From NCBI GenBank assembly GCA_009691245.1, contig SHUM01000022.1, forward strand, positions 1-51,000: a stretch of 51,000 bases of DNA, in the 5' to 3' direction. Both the position numbers and the translations under genes were made by a program. Shown piece by piece: positions 25,466 through 35,958 of the stretch (its first letter is position 1; each line of letters opens with the position of its first letter). This DNA comes from Acidobacteriota bacterium. Lineage in GTDB: Bacteria; Acidobacteriota; Terriglobia; 2-12-FULL-54-10. The notes beneath the pieces were generated by a model. It did not search any database, had not been told where the DNA came from, and worked only from the letters and a program-made list of their open reading frames with translations.

Positions 25466-26161
25466 TCAGAGGAATTCGTTCCCAAGATGCACGTTTAGCG
25501 TATCGATGTCCTCCAGTAGAGAGGACATGTGATGAGCGAAGGATCGCAAGTTGACGAATTCGCTCTTATTGGAAGCAGGTTGTCCCTTTTTGTTGATGGG
25601 ATACCGAGAGACGAACGATGATTCATCAATCTCATCAAATTCATGAGCTGTAGCTACAATCTGCGGAAGCAGTTTCTGGAGCAGCACATCATCGCCGGGA
25701 AATAAGCGAGCAAGCAAGTTCTCGATGTTCTCCGCGAGGGGAACCAGTCTGTGCCGAGTTAGGCTGCTGTTAAAATTGTCGGCGTCATCGATCTCCGGGT
25801 TCTCCGTGGCCTTGTATATGGCATGTTTGAGGGAAAGCTCAAAGGCGTGTCGATAGAGAAAGATGACCGGATATGCCTCGAACTTCGAAAATCCGCGCCT
25901 ACGCAGTAGTGACCTTGTGAGAGTTTCTGCCGCTTTTCTATAACCATTCGCAAACACATTTAACGCTCCCTTGGGATCCCCGCAAAAGTAGAAGCCAAAT
26001 GTGCCGCGACCACCGCTCTTGTTATAGAAGCTCGTAATGCAGTTCTGCCTCGCCCCTAGGCATCCAACTTCATTCCACACTTGCGAACTCTCGCGGTCGT
26101 AACAGGCATCCGCAAGGCGGCGAGCAGCCGCGCCACGATTGTCGAGTAAGGCGATACTCAT
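25466..26161 (-). CDS. Uncharacterised protein
   Basis: A 231-residue soluble protein that I do not recognise. It contains a helical core with YPVIFLYRHAFELSLKHAIY near residue 110 and a C-terminal helical part (NLRSFAHHMSSLLEDIDTLN). The phrase FLYRHAxELxLK recurs in various bacterial hypothetical proteins, some of which are linked to the HEPN-like helical class, but no catalytic motif is clear. The gene has lower GC than its neighbours and no obvious ribosome-binding site before the ATG at 26161. It stands alone between the VOC pseudogene and a repeat-rich gap, so it is probably an acquired gene. Confidence 0.6.
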   Translation of the reverse strand: MSIALLDNRGAAARRLADACYDRESSQVWNEVGCLGARQNCITSFYNKSGGRGTFGFYFCGDPKGALNVFANGYRKAAETLTRSLLRRRGFSKFEAYPVIFLYRHAFELSLKHAIYKATENPEIDDADNFNSSLTRHRLVPLAENIENLLARLFPGDDVLLQKLLPQIVATAHEFDEIDESSFVSRYPINKKGQPASNKSEFVNLRSFAHHMSSLLEDIDTLNVHLGNEFL

Positions 26162-26205
26162 TATAGGACCAGAGGCAGTGGAGTAAGAACAATTCAGTGG
26201 GGTAC

Positions 26206-26427
26206 GTCAGGGCACGACTTCAGTCGTGCCGTAACGAGCGGCTGTAATCACGCTTCCGATCTGCCGAAGGCGGGAGCGCAGCGCCAGCGGAGCGACTTGA
26301 ATGAATTGCTCTTAAGTCCGAGCGTAGTGCAAAGTCCCGCTGTGGCTTCGCCTGCGCTTGGGCCTACGGCAGTAAGGAAAGGATTATCTTCCGCTTATTT
26401 TAGGCACGGTTGAAACCGTGCCCTGAC
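26206..26427. repeat. 220-bp foldback element, family H
   Basis: The ends gtcagggcacgacttcagtc and gaaaccgtgccctgac are complementary at their outer parts (gtcagggcacg / cgtgccctgac), and each end is itself a small hairpin (ggcacgac.. gtcgtgcc; ggcacggttgaaaccgtgcc). The centre contains no gene. It accounts for most of the 455-base gap between the hypothetical gene and aceE. Confidence 0.7.
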
Positions 26428-26483
26428 GAAGGCAAAAGCAGTCGGCGGAACAATCGGTCCATTTTCAAGCATACGAAAAAAAC

Positions 26484-26514
26484 CCACGGCACAAGAATCG
26501 TGCCGTGGCTACCA
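26484..26514. repeat. Short palindrome, family G
   Basis: ccacggcac and gtgccgtgg pair around the loop aagaatc, followed by ctacc. A close relative is at 42219-42257. It lies about 100 bases past the stop of aceE on the downstream side and could end its transcript, although no T-run follows. Confidence 0.65.
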
Positions 26515-26616
26515 TCAACCCTTTAAGATTCCAAATTGGCACTTAAAGGCTTAACTTCTTCCTGGAATTCGGCGGCCATTCAACGTATGGAATGCATTCA
26601 CAATGCGATCATCCCA

Positions 26617-29376
26617 CTACGCGATCATGGGGTTGGCTTTTTCAGGGTTGATGCCTAACTCGCCTACGGCTTTGGCTACTGTTTCGGCGGGGATGCGGCC
26701 GCACTTCGACAGCTCGTGCAGGGCGGAGAGGGTGATGGACTCGGCGTCCACCTCGAAGTGGCGGCGCAAGTGCTGGCGGTTGTCGCTGCGCCCGAAGCCG
26801 TCGGTGCCGAGCGAGTGCAGGCGCGTGCCCAGCCACGGCGTGATCTGGTCGGGGACGATCTTCATGTAATCGGTGGCCGCGATTACCGGGCCTTCGGTCG
26901 AATCGAGCAGCGTGTTGACGTAGGGCTTGCGCGGCGATTCCGCCGGGTGCAGAAGGTTCCAGTGCTCGCAGTCGAGCGCGTCGCGGCGCAGTAGGTTGAA
27001 GCTGGTTGCGCTCCATACGTCCGCCGACACCCCGTACTTCTCAGCGAGAATCTGCTGCGCGCGCAGCGCTTCGCGCAGGATGGGGCCGCTGCCCAGCAGT
27101 TGCACGCGCAGCGGGCTTCCCTTCTTACTCTCAGCGTCTTTATTCGCCACGGCTTCACCAGCCGCAGATGGCGCCGCGCGGAACATGTACAACCCGCGCA
27201 GAATGCCTTCGCGCACTCGCGTCTGCCCGCCAGGCTGATCGGCCGGCATGGGCGGCATGGCGTAGTTCTCGTTGTACATGGTGATGTAGTAGAAGATGTC
27301 TTCCTGATCGACATACATGCGCCGGATGCCGTCTTCCACGATGATCGCCGTCTCGTAGGCAAACGCGGGATCGTAGATTTGGCACGTCGGCACGGCGCTG
27401 GCCAGCACCGGCGTGTGGCCGTCCTGATGCTGCAAGCCCTCGCCGGCGAGCGTGGTGCGGCCCGCCGTGCCGCCCATCATGAAGCCCTTGCAGCGCGAAT
27501 CGGCGGCAGCCCAAATTAAGTCTCCGATGCGCTGAAATCCGAACATCGAGTAGTAGGAGAAAAATGGAATGGTGTTGATGCCGTGCGTGGCGTAGGCCGT
27601 GCCGGCGGCGATGAAGGAGGCCATCGACCCGGCCTCGGTGATGCCCTCCTCGAGAATCTGCCCGTTCTTGGCCTCGCGATAATAAAGATAAACGTCGGAA
27701 TCGACCGGCTCGTAGAGCTGGCCCTGGCTGGCGTAGATGCCCACGGAGCGGAACAGCGAATCCATGCCGAAGGTGCGCGCCTCGTCGGGGATGATGGGCA
27801 CGATGAGCTTACCCACGTTGGGATCGCGCAGCAGCAGCGTCAGCACGCGCACGAAGGCCATGGTGGTGGAAACTTCACGGCCACCGGAGCCTTCCGTGAA
27901 TTCCTTGAAGGTCTCGGCGGCGGGCGCGGTGATGGGCGTCGAGCGGACCTTGCGCTCGGGCAGGTAGCCGCCCAGCGCTTTGCGTCGCTCGTGCAGATAC
28001 TTGATCTCCTCGGTCTCATCCGAAGGCCGATAGAACGGCGTGTCCTCAATGTGCTGCTCGGAGATGGGAATATCGAAGCGCGAACGAAACTCCTTCAACT
28101 CCTCTTCATTCATCTTCTTTTGCTGATGGGTGATGTTGCGGCCTTCGCCAGCCTCGCCGAGGCCGTAGCCCTTGATGGTCTTGGCCAGAATCACGGTCGG
28201 CGTACCGGTGTGCTCGATGGCATTCTTGTACGCCGCGTAAACTTTTTCGGGATCGTGGCCGCCGCGGCGCAGCCGCTTGAGCTGCTCATCGCTCAGGAAC
28301 TTCACCATCTCGGCCAGCTCGGGATTTTTGCCGAAGAAATGCTCTCGCGTATAGCTGCCCGGCCGCACCGCGTAATTTTGGTAGTCGCCGTCCACGGCCT
28401 CTTCCATGCGCTGTTGCAGCAAGCCATTCGCATCGGCGGCGAGCAGCGGGTCCCAGTCATTACCCCACACGACTTTAATCACATGCCAGCCGGCGCCGCG
28501 GAAAGCGGCCTCGAGTTCCTGAATCACCTTGCCGTTGCCACGCACAGGACCGTCGAGCCGCTGCAAATTGCAGTTGACGACGAAGATCAAATTGTCGAGT
28601 TTTTCGCGCGCGGCGAGCGTGAGCGCGCCCATGGACTCCGGCTCGTCCGTCTCGCCGTCGCCGAGGTAGGCCCACACCTTGCGCTCGCCGCAACTGTGCA
28701 GTCCGCGATTTTCGAGATAGCGGTTGAAGCGCGCCTGATAAATTGCCGCGATGGGTCCGATGCCCATTGACACGGTGGGGAACTGCCAGAAGTTGGGCAT
28801 CAGCCAGGGATGCGGATACGAACTCAGCCCCGGTGTGGCACGCAACTCGTGGCGAAAATTTTCCAGATGCGAAACGTCCAGGCGGCCTTCCAGAAACGCG
28901 CGCGCATAAATGCCCGGTGAGGCATGGCCCTGGAAGTAAACCAGATCACCGCATCCCTCTTCATTGCAGGCATGAAAGAAATGGTTGAAGCCGACTTCGA
29001 GTAACGTCGCCAGCGACGCGTACGTAGAGATGTGTCCGCCGATGCCGGCATCCTCTTTATTGGCGCGCACCACCATGGCCAGCGCGTTCCAGCGGATCAA
29101 ACTTTTTATGCGGCGCTCCAGCTTGCGATTGCCTGGATAGGCCGGCTGATGGTCGCGGCGGATGGTGTTGACGTAAGGCGTGTTGGTGGCGAACTGGCGC
29201 GAGTAACCCTGATGACTCCAGAAACCGAGCAGGCTGGAGAGAATCTGCTGCACCGCCTCGGGACCTTCATCATCAAGAACTTCCTTGAGTGACTCGACCC
29301 ACTCGTGCAGCTCTTCCCGGCTCAACTGCGACTTCGCTTCTGAAATGCGGGCCGAGATCAATTGTTCGTCTGACAT
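26617..29376 (-). CDS. aceE: Pyruvate dehydrogenase E1 component, homodimeric type
   Basis: Thiamine-diphosphate enzyme that decarboxylates pyruvate and passes the acetyl group to the E2 lipoyl domain. The 919-residue product has the full AceE layout: N-terminal SHQGYSRQFATNTPYVNTI, HISTYASLATLLEVGFNHFF, the ThDP motif GDGETDEPESMGAL leading to NLIFVVNCNLQ, the middle EEGITEAGSMASFIAAGTAY and the C-terminal transketolase-like domain ending with DGFGRSDNRQHLRRHFEVDA. The ATG at 29376 has GGAGG about 11 bases upstream; the longer GTG start lies inside that site. No E2 or E3 gene is adjacent, so the complex partners must be encoded elsewhere. Confidence 0.95.
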   Translation of the reverse strand: MSDEQLISARISEAKSQLSREELHEWVESLKEVLDDEGPEAVQQILSSLLGFWSHQGYSRQFATNTPYVNTIRRDHQPAYPGNRKLERRIKSLIRWNALAMVVRANKEDAGIGGHISTYASLATLLEVGFNHFFHACNEEGCGDLVYFQGHASPGIYARAFLEGRLDVSHLENFRHELRATPGLSSYPHPWLMPNFWQFPTVSMGIGPIAAIYQARFNRYLENRGLHSCGERKVWAYLGDGETDEPESMGALTLAAREKLDNLIFVVNCNLQRLDGPVRGNGKVIQELEAAFRGAGWHVIKVVWGNDWDPLLAADANGLLQQRMEEAVDGDYQNYAVRPGSYTREHFFGKNPELAEMVKFLSDEQLKRLRRGGHDPEKVYAAYKNAIEHTGTPTVILAKTIKGYGLGEAGEGRNITHQQKKMNEEELKEFRSRFDIPISEQHIEDTPFYRPSDETEEIKYLHERRKALGGYLPERKVRSTPITAPAAETFKEFTEGSGGREVSTTMAFVRVLTLLLRDPNVGKLIVPIIPDEARTFGMDSLFRSVGIYASQGQLYEPVDSDVYLYYREAKNGQILEEGITEAGSMASFIAAGTAYATHGINTIPFFSYYSMFGFQRIGDLIWAAADSRCKGFMMGGTAGRTTLAGEGLQHQDGHTPVLASAVPTCQIYDPAFAYETAIIVEDGIRRMYVDQEDIFYYITMYNENYAMPPMPADQPGGQTRVREGILRGLYMFRAAPSAAGEAVANKDAESKKGSPLRVQLLGSGPILREALRAQQILAEKYGVSADVWSATSFNLLRRDALDCEHWNLLHPAESPRKPYVNTLLDSTEGPVIAATDYMKIVPDQITPWLGTRLHSLGTDGFGRSDNRQHLRRHFEVDAESITLSALHELSKCGRIPAETVAKAVGELGINPEKANPMIA

Positions 29377-29471
29377 GGAGCGAGCCACCTCCGGGGTGTG
29401 TGTTTCGCGAACGTAATCCCAATCGATTCCGCGTGCTCAGCCTTGGCCGGATTGCCTGACCGGCGGCCGGC

Positions 29472-30446
29472 CTAGCGCCCAAGCGGCGCGTTGGGATCGT
29501 AGAAATATCCAGTGCGCGTGCGCACGGTTAACTTGCCGCGCTGCTTCGATGTCGCGGTCACCTTCAGCGTGCGGAATCCGCGCGGCGTGCCCGGCGGCAC
29601 CTGGAAACCAAGCACGTACTGATTGCGAATGTCATGAGCGATCATCTGGCCGAGCAACTGCACCTGCTCCACGCCCTGCGGAAAGTAGGCGACACCGCCG
29701 GTAACCTTGGCCGCCTCGGTCAGAAATTTCTCGGCGTTGCGGCGGCGCGCGTTGGTCTCCTGGCTGAGCAAACCAATGGTGTAAACCGTCACATCGGACT
29801 TTTGCAACAGGGCCAGTAGCACCGGCAGCGTAATTTCGCTGGAATCGTCTTCGCCGTCCGTCAGCAGCACAATCACTTTCTTGTCGCGGTGCGCCTTCTT
29901 CATCTGCTCAACGCCCACGCGCAGCGCGTCCATCACCGCCGTACCGCCGAACAGGCGCGTGCGATTCAGCGCGCCTTCCACCTTGGCAAAGTCGTTGGTG
30001 AAACCCTGCACCAGATCGACGGTATCCTTGAAATCCACGTAAAATACTTCGTCCTGTTCGTTGCTGCCGCGCATCAGCTCGACCGCACCGGCCACGCTCT
30101 GCACGCGTTTGTCGATCATGCTGGCGCTGGAATCCATCACCAGGCCGAGCGACACGGGGACATCGCGATTGGTGAACTCGGAGAGCTGCACCGGCTTGCC
30201 ATCCTGAAACACCTGGAAGCTGTCGCGCCCCAGCCCGCTGACCAGCCGCCGCTTGCCGTCGAACACGGCCACGTTCAGCGTCACCAGATCAATGGAGGCG
30301 CGGAACAGCACGCCGCCGGCATCGTCGTCCAGCGGGGGCGGCGGAGGCATCTGCGCCAAGCTCCCGCGCGTTGCCAGGATTAAGATTGCGGCTGGTATGA
30401 AGGAGAGAATGCCACGGAGCCACCGCAGATTCCTAGAGTTCGCCAT
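29472..30446 (-). CDS. Exported VWFA-domain protein (acidobacterial TIGR03436 type)
   Basis: A 324-residue exported protein. Residues 1-31 form a signal peptide (ILSFIPAAILILATRGSLAQ). A short beta segment (FRASIDLVTLNVAVFDGKRRLVSGL) precedes the von Willebrand factor A domain, whose MIDAS metal site DSSASM is near residue 107, with the later LTDGEDDSSE acidic loop. The order and wording match the VWFA-related family that is expanded in Acidobacteria. Function is unknown; protein-protein or adhesion roles are usual for VWFA domains. The start at 30446 follows GAGGAT. It is about 100 bases upstream of aceE on the same strand. Confidence 0.85.
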   Translation of the reverse strand: MANSRNLRWLRGILSFIPAAILILATRGSLAQMPPPPPLDDDAGGVLFRASIDLVTLNVAVFDGKRRLVSGLGRDSFQVFQDGKPVQLSEFTNRDVPVSLGLVMDSSASMIDKRVQSVAGAVELMRGSNEQDEVFYVDFKDTVDLVQGFTNDFAKVEGALNRTRLFGGTAVMDALRVGVEQMKKAHRDKKVIVLLTDGEDDSSEITLPVLLALLQKSDVTVYTIGLLSQETNARRRNAEKFLTEAAKVTGGVAYFPQGVEQVQLLGQMIAHDIRNQYVLGFQVPPGTPRGFRTLKVTATSKQRGKLTVRTRTGYFYDPNAPLGR

Positions 30447-30623
30447 ATCCTCACTATTTTACAGCTTAATAAGAGATCGCGCAGTCAGTCATTTCAAAGT
30501 TTGCTATTGCCCATTTAGGCGCAAGGTCGCGGCTCTGTCACGCCATCTTTTTCACCCGCTGGAATCAGGGCATAATAGGTAGTTGCCGCACCGCAATTAA
30601 TTTTCACCAACAGGAGACACGCC

Positions 30624-32147
<1,524 letters not shown>

Positions 32148-32160
32148 TTATTTTTTACGT

Positions 32161-32196
32161 CGTCATCCTGAGCGCAGCGAAGGACCTGCTCTTAGA
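32161..32196. repeat. Single arm of family B repeat
   Basis: cgtcatcctgagcgcagcga followed by aggacctgctctta matches the left arm of the elements at 4331, 13601 and 21321. No right arm is visible. Confidence 0.6.
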
Positions 32197-32229
32197 ATTG
32201 ATTCCGTATGAGTGCATTCAGACCGCGCT

Positions 32230-32496
32230 AGCCCCGGCAGGGGCGGCAAGAAAGTAGCCCAGGGCGTAAGCCCTGGGTACAGATGCAATCGAGGGGTGAG
32301 CCCCGGTAGGGGCGACAGAACGCCGGCGAGCATGATATTCTGTCGCCCCTACTGGGCTTATATCGCAAACGCAACCTAATCCCAGGGCTCACGCCCTAGG
32401 CTAGATTCTTTCGCCCCTACGGGGCTTGTATCGCCTACGCAATTGATCCCCACGGCTTGCGCCGTGGGCTACTTTCTCGCCGCCCCTGCCGGGGCT
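32230..32496. repeat. 267-bp nested foldback element, family C
   Basis: Outer arms at 32230-32260 and 32466-32496 (agccccggcaggggcggc at one end, its complement at the other) pair almost perfectly. Inside lie several further hairpins with cccagggcgtaagccctggg and cgcccctac words, so the element could fold into a branched structure. It covers most of the 380-base gap between the fumarase and MOSC genes. No open reading frame inside looks real. Confidence 0.8.
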
Positions 32497-32529
32497 GTGC
32501 AATTGACGCTACGCTATGAGGTGTGTTCC

Positions 32530-33003
32530 ATGCTCACCCCAACTGTCCGACAAATCTTCATCGCCCCATCGGCCGACCAGCCGATGCAGGAAGTCTCTGA
32601 GGTGATGGCACTCGCGGGCAAGGGCTTGGAGGGCGACCGCTACGCGCTCGGCACCGGCACGTACTCGGCCTCGTCGCGCAACGTGAGACGCCACGCCACG
32701 CTGATCGCCTACGATGCCATCGAGACCGCGCGGCGCGCGGGCGGCGAATTCAATCCCAGCGAGACGCGCCGCAACATTGTGATCGAGGGCATCTCGGTCG
32801 CTGACATCAACGCGCTGGTGGGCAAGGCCTTCCGCCTCGGCGCGGCGCTGATGAAGGCCGTGGAAATTTGCGTGCCCTGCGAACGCCCTTCGCTGCTCTC
32901 GGGCAAATCCGCCTTCAAGGAAACGTTTGAGCAAAGCGGCGGTCTGCGTGTGGAGATTCTGGAAGACGGCCGAATCGCCCAAGGCGATGCGTTGCAAACT
33001 TAG
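32530..33003 (+). CDS. MOSC-domain protein
   Basis: A 157-residue protein of the MOSC family (molybdenum cofactor sulfurase C-terminal domain), a beta-barrel that carries sulfur or binds molybdenum cofactor. GLEGDRYALG near residue 36, ETRRNIVIEGI and EICVPCERPS with the conserved cysteine are the recognisable parts. The partner enzyme is unknown. The ATG at 32530 is the first in a frame free of the repeat; the frame open to 32443 lies within the foldback element. It is followed after 16 bases by the perfect palindrome at 33019. Confidence 0.82.
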   Translation: MLTPTVRQIFIAPSADQPMQEVSEVMALAGKGLEGDRYALGTGTYSASSRNVRRHATLIAYDAIETARRAGGEFNPSETRRNIVIEGISVADINALVGKAFRLGAALMKAVEICVPCERPSLLSGKSAFKETFEQSGGLRVEILEDGRIAQGDALQT

Positions 33004-33018
33004 AAAAATCCGCAGCGC

Positions 33019-33107
33019 GATCAGAGTCCCGACCGCAAGGGAGGGGGCAGGCTCAACCGCTGTCCGAACTCAGCCGTGCCCCCTCCCTTGCGGTCGGGAC
33101 TCTGATC
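33019..33107. repeat. Palindrome with 30-bp perfect arms, family A-related
   Basis: Arms 33019-33048 and 33078-33107 are exact complements (outer words gatcagagtcccgaccgcaa). The 29-base centre may form the loop. It lies between the MOSC gene and hom and ends 13 bases before the hom start, so it overlaps the hom leader. The left edge of the window carries a diverged single arm. Confidence 0.88.
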
Positions 33108-33120
33108 CGATGGGAGACCA

Positions 33121-34443
33121 ATGAAACCGGTGAATATTGCGATTGTGGGAATGGGCACGGTGGGCGGAGCAACCATCCACATTCTGGATGAGAACGCCGC
33201 GGAGCTGGAGCGCAAGCTGGGCTTCAAGCTGCATCTGCGCGTGGCGGCGAGTCTGGAAGTCGAGGCGCGCGCGGAGATCGACATGCCCGGCGGCAAGCGG
33301 CTCTTAACGCGCGACTGGCGCGAGGCCGTCGAACATCCAGAAGTGGACATCGTCGTCGAAGTGGTCGGCGGGACCAGCATCGCATACGAAGTGCAGAAGG
33401 CTGCGCTCGAACGCGGACGGCCCGTCGTCTCGGCGAACAAAGAGTTGCTCGGGCAGCGCGGCGCGGAGCTGGCGCAGATTGCTTACGATCACAAGACTTC
33501 GCTGCACATGGAGGCCAGCGCCGGCGGCGGCATCCCCATCCTGAACGCGCTGCGCGAGGGCATCGCGGCGGACCGCATCGAAGCCGTGTACGGAATCCTG
33601 AACGGCACTTGCAACTTCATCCTCACCGAGATTGAGAAGACCGGCGCACCGTTTGCATCCATTCTTGCCGAGGCGCAGAAACGCGGCTACGCCGAGGCCA
33701 AGCCGGAAGCCGACGTGGAGGGATACGACGCACGCTCGAAGCTGGCCATCGTCGCCAACTTCTGCTTCGGCGCGCGCGTGCCCACTGACGCCATCTATCG
33801 CCAGGGCATTACAAAAATCACTCCGACTGACTTCGCCTACGCGCATCGCCTCGGCTACACCATCCGCCTGATCGCGGCGGGCGCGCGCACTGGCGCCCAA
33901 GGAAATGACGACTTGTCATTGTATGTCCGCCCCGTGCTGGTGCCGCTGACGGCGATGCTGGCCAAGGTGCAGGGTTCGTATAACGCGATTTGGGTGAAGG
34001 GCAAGTACGGAGAAGACACCCTCTACTACGGGCGCGGCGCTGGCAAGCCGACGGGCGTGGCGGTCGTCTCCGACATCATGAGCGCGGCGCGCGATCTGCG
34101 CCACGGGTCGTCACTACGAGCCCCCGCCTTCGGCTATTGGGCTCCCCAGGAAATAGCCAAGGTTGGAATCGAGGCCGGCACGCGCCCCTATTTCCTGCGC
34201 TTTTTGGTCAAGGACGAAGTGGGCATCATCGCCAAGCTCGCCAACATCATCGCCGATGAGAAGATTAATATCGACGCGGTTTTCGAGGAGCCCAATCAGG
34301 ATGCCGACAACCTGGCATTCGTCATTTCAGTGAAGCCCACGTCCGAGACCGCTGTCAGCGCGGCGCTGGCCCGCATGGAAAAACTAAGTTTCCTGCGCGA
34401 GCCGCCGCTGGCTCTGCCGATGGAAAACATTCTTGCGGGGTGA
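33121..34443 (+). CDS. hom: Homoserine dehydrogenase with C-terminal ACT domain
   Basis: Reduces aspartate semialdehyde to homoserine on the way to threonine and methionine. The 440-residue product has the Rossmann loop IAIVGMGTVGGATI, the catalytic domain motifs SANKELLGQRG, EASAGGGIPI, GILNGTCNFILTEI and EGYDARSKLAIVANFCFG, and an ACT domain from about residue 355 (FLRFLVKDEVGIIAKLANII), which usually mediates threonine feedback. The ATG at 33121 follows GGGAGACCA. The stop lies within a palindromic repeat shared with the convergent nuclease gene. Confidence 0.93.
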   Translation: MKPVNIAIVGMGTVGGATIHILDENAAELERKLGFKLHLRVAASLEVEARAEIDMPGGKRLLTRDWREAVEHPEVDIVVEVVGGTSIAYEVQKAALERGRPVVSANKELLGQRGAELAQIAYDHKTSLHMEASAGGGIPILNALREGIAADRIEAVYGILNGTCNFILTEIEKTGAPFASILAEAQKRGYAEAKPEADVEGYDARSKLAIVANFCFGARVPTDAIYRQGITKITPTDFAYAHRLGYTIRLIAAGARTGAQGNDDLSLYVRPVLVPLTAMLAKVQGSYNAIWVKGKYGEDTLYYGRGAGKPTGVAVVSDIMSAARDLRHGSSLRAPAFGYWAPQEIAKVGIEAGTRPYFLRFLVKDEVGIIAKLANIIADEKINIDAVFEEPNQDADNLAFVISVKPTSETAVSAALARMEKLSFLREPPLALPMENILAG

Positions 34444-34533
34444 CAGAGCCGCGACAGTCAGGGAGCGGAGGTTGGGGTTTCGTCGCCCATCGCCAAAACC
34501 AACCCCCGCTCCCTGACGGTCGCGGCACTGTCA
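34441..34533. repeat. Palindrome between convergent genes, family A
   Basis: Arms starting tgacagagccgcgacagtca and ending tgacggtcgcggcactgtca pair over about 35 bases with few mismatches. The left end contains the hom stop codon and the right end the stop of the exonuclease gene, so the element exactly fills the space between two convergent genes and could stop both transcripts. Confidence 0.85.
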
Positions 34534-35154
34534 CATGCCGTACGCGCGCATGCGCTGATAGACGGCGCGGGTGAGGCGCACGTCGTCCATGCAATACTCG
34601 CGAATTTTGTCCCATTCGTTCGCGGCGCTCCAGCCGGCCACCTGCGCGCCGCTGCCCGTTTTGCCGGCGAAGCCCATGATCGCCGCCAGCGTGTCGAGCT
34701 TGGCTAATTTGCGCCGCCCCCAGTTCGACCACACCTGCTGCGTGTCGTACACATACGCCGTCGAGTACATCCGCAGATCGAACGACCGCGACGGCTTCAC
34801 TTTACAGATCACGCTGCGGCCCATAATGTAGGGCAGGTCAAAGCCCATCAGGTTGTGGCCAATCGCGTAATCGCCGGGCTGGATGGCCTTCCAGAAATTT
34901 TCAAGGATGCTCGACTCATCCGGCCCCGCCCAATTTAGCTCCTGACATTTATCTTCTGAGGAGTCCGCCGCCGCGCCGCGCTCGGATGCCGGTTTTCCTA
35001 TGGATAGGCCGATGCAGACGATGCGCCCGAACGACCAGTCGAGCGGCGTGTCGTCAATCCCGTTTTTCTCAAGCGACGGAACGCGCCGCACCAGCTCAGC
35101 CCAATGCGCTTTGTCGCATGGCGCGGTTTCAATATCGAGCACCACTTCTCTCAT
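34531..35154 (-). CDS. Predicted 3'-5' exonuclease, PolB-exonuclease-like (DEDDy)
   Basis: A 207-residue DnaQ-like nuclease. The acidic residues are found in VVLDIETAP (residues 4-12), GHNLMGFDLPYIMGRS and REYCMDDVRLT, where the Tyr and Asp of the last motif fit the DEDDy class. It matches the predicted exonuclease family related to the PolB proofreading domain (PF10108). Substrate and role are unknown. The start at 35154 follows GGGAGGAAAC; an open frame to 35238 has no support. It is divergent from the P-loop kinase gene with only 62 bases between the starts. Confidence 0.83.
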   Translation of the reverse strand: MREVVLDIETAPCDKAHWAELVRRVPSLEKNGIDDTPLDWSFGRIVCIGLSIGKPASERGAAADSSEDKCQELNWAGPDESSILENFWKAIQPGDYAIGHNLMGFDLPYIMGRSVICKVKPSRSFDLRMYSTAYVYDTQQVWSNWGRRKLAKLDTLAAIMGFAGKTGSGAQVAGWSAANEWDKIREYCMDDVRLTRAVYQRMRAYGM

Positions 35155-35216
35155 GTTTCCTCCCACCGAATTCATGCCGGTTGACTTGCGCTTCCATCGC
35201 ATGTTAATTAGCCGTG

Positions 35217-35678
35217 ATGAAGAATACAAGCCGTCCACCGGAGATCATACTCGCCGTGGGCTTGCCCGGCTCCGGCAAATCGACTTACTTCGCGCGGCGG
35301 AACATTCATCCGCTGTCGAGCGACACGCTGCGCCTGTTGCTGCTGGATGACGCCAAGGATCAGTCGAGCCCCGCCGTTATCTTCGCCGCGCTGCGCGCAC
35401 TGCTCCGCCAACGTGTGCAGCTCGGTCGCCGCCGCACGTATGTGGACGCGACATCGCTCACTCCGCGCGAGCGCCGCCCCTACATTCAGATCGCGCGGCG
35501 CTACGGCTGCGTGATGCGCGCGCTCTACTTCGACGTGCCGATAGAGGTGTGCCTCGCGAGCAATCGCCGCCGCGCAAGAAAAGTTCCAGAGAAAGCCATG
35601 CGCGAGATGGCGCTCAAGCTGGTGCGTCCAACAATTACAGAAGGCTTCTCGCGCATCACCGTGGTGCGTGGGGGATGA
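35217..35678 (+). CDS. P-loop ATP-binding protein, polynucleotide-kinase-like
   Basis: A 153-residue P-loop protein with Walker A GLPGSGKST near residue 16, then SSDTLRLLLLDD, a YVDATSLTPRERRPYI segment and ALYFDVPIEVCLASNRRR. The layout matches the AAA_33/polynucleotide kinase group that phosphorylates nucleic acid ends or small molecules. The substrate cannot be told. The ATG at 35217 is preceded by an in-frame GTG one codon earlier; neither has a clear ribosome-binding site. Its divergent neighbour is a nuclease, so a role in nucleic acid repair is possible but only inferred. Confidence 0.75.
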   Translation: MKNTSRPPEIILAVGLPGSGKSTYFARRNIHPLSSDTLRLLLLDDAKDQSSPAVIFAALRALLRQRVQLGRRRTYVDATSLTPRERRPYIQIARRYGCVMRALYFDVPIEVCLASNRRRARKVPEKAMREMALKLVRPTITEGFSRITVVRGG

Positions 35679-35707
35679 CACAATCCCGCACGATCTCCGC
35701 ACAAGCT

Positions 35708-35910
35708 CCCTGAAAGGGAGCCATAGAATAGCCGGGGGCAACGCCCCCGGAACATACGACAGAAAAGTCCGCCGACCCTGAAAGGGTCGCACCCTCATCA
35801 GAACTCTATCGGCTCGCGCGTCTGTACGACCCTTTCAGCGTCGTTTCACATTTTGTGGGGACGCATTCCGGAGGCGTTGCCCCCGGCTATTCTCTGCATC
35901 CCCTGCGGGG
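35708..35910. repeat. 200-bp foldback element, family D, copy 2
   Basis: Same design as 24712-24912: outer words agccgggggcaacgcc and ggcgttgcccccggct pair exactly, inner words cgaccctgaaagggtcgcac and gtacgaccctttcagcgtcg pair with few mismatches, and the right end closes with atcccctgcgggg. Spacer sequences differ between the two copies. It lies between the P-loop kinase gene and a convergent hypothetical gene. Confidence 0.85.
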
Positions 35911-35958
35911 ATGGGGCGCGAGCATGTGGAGGGGGTGCGCGGTGAAGATCCGGGAAAT

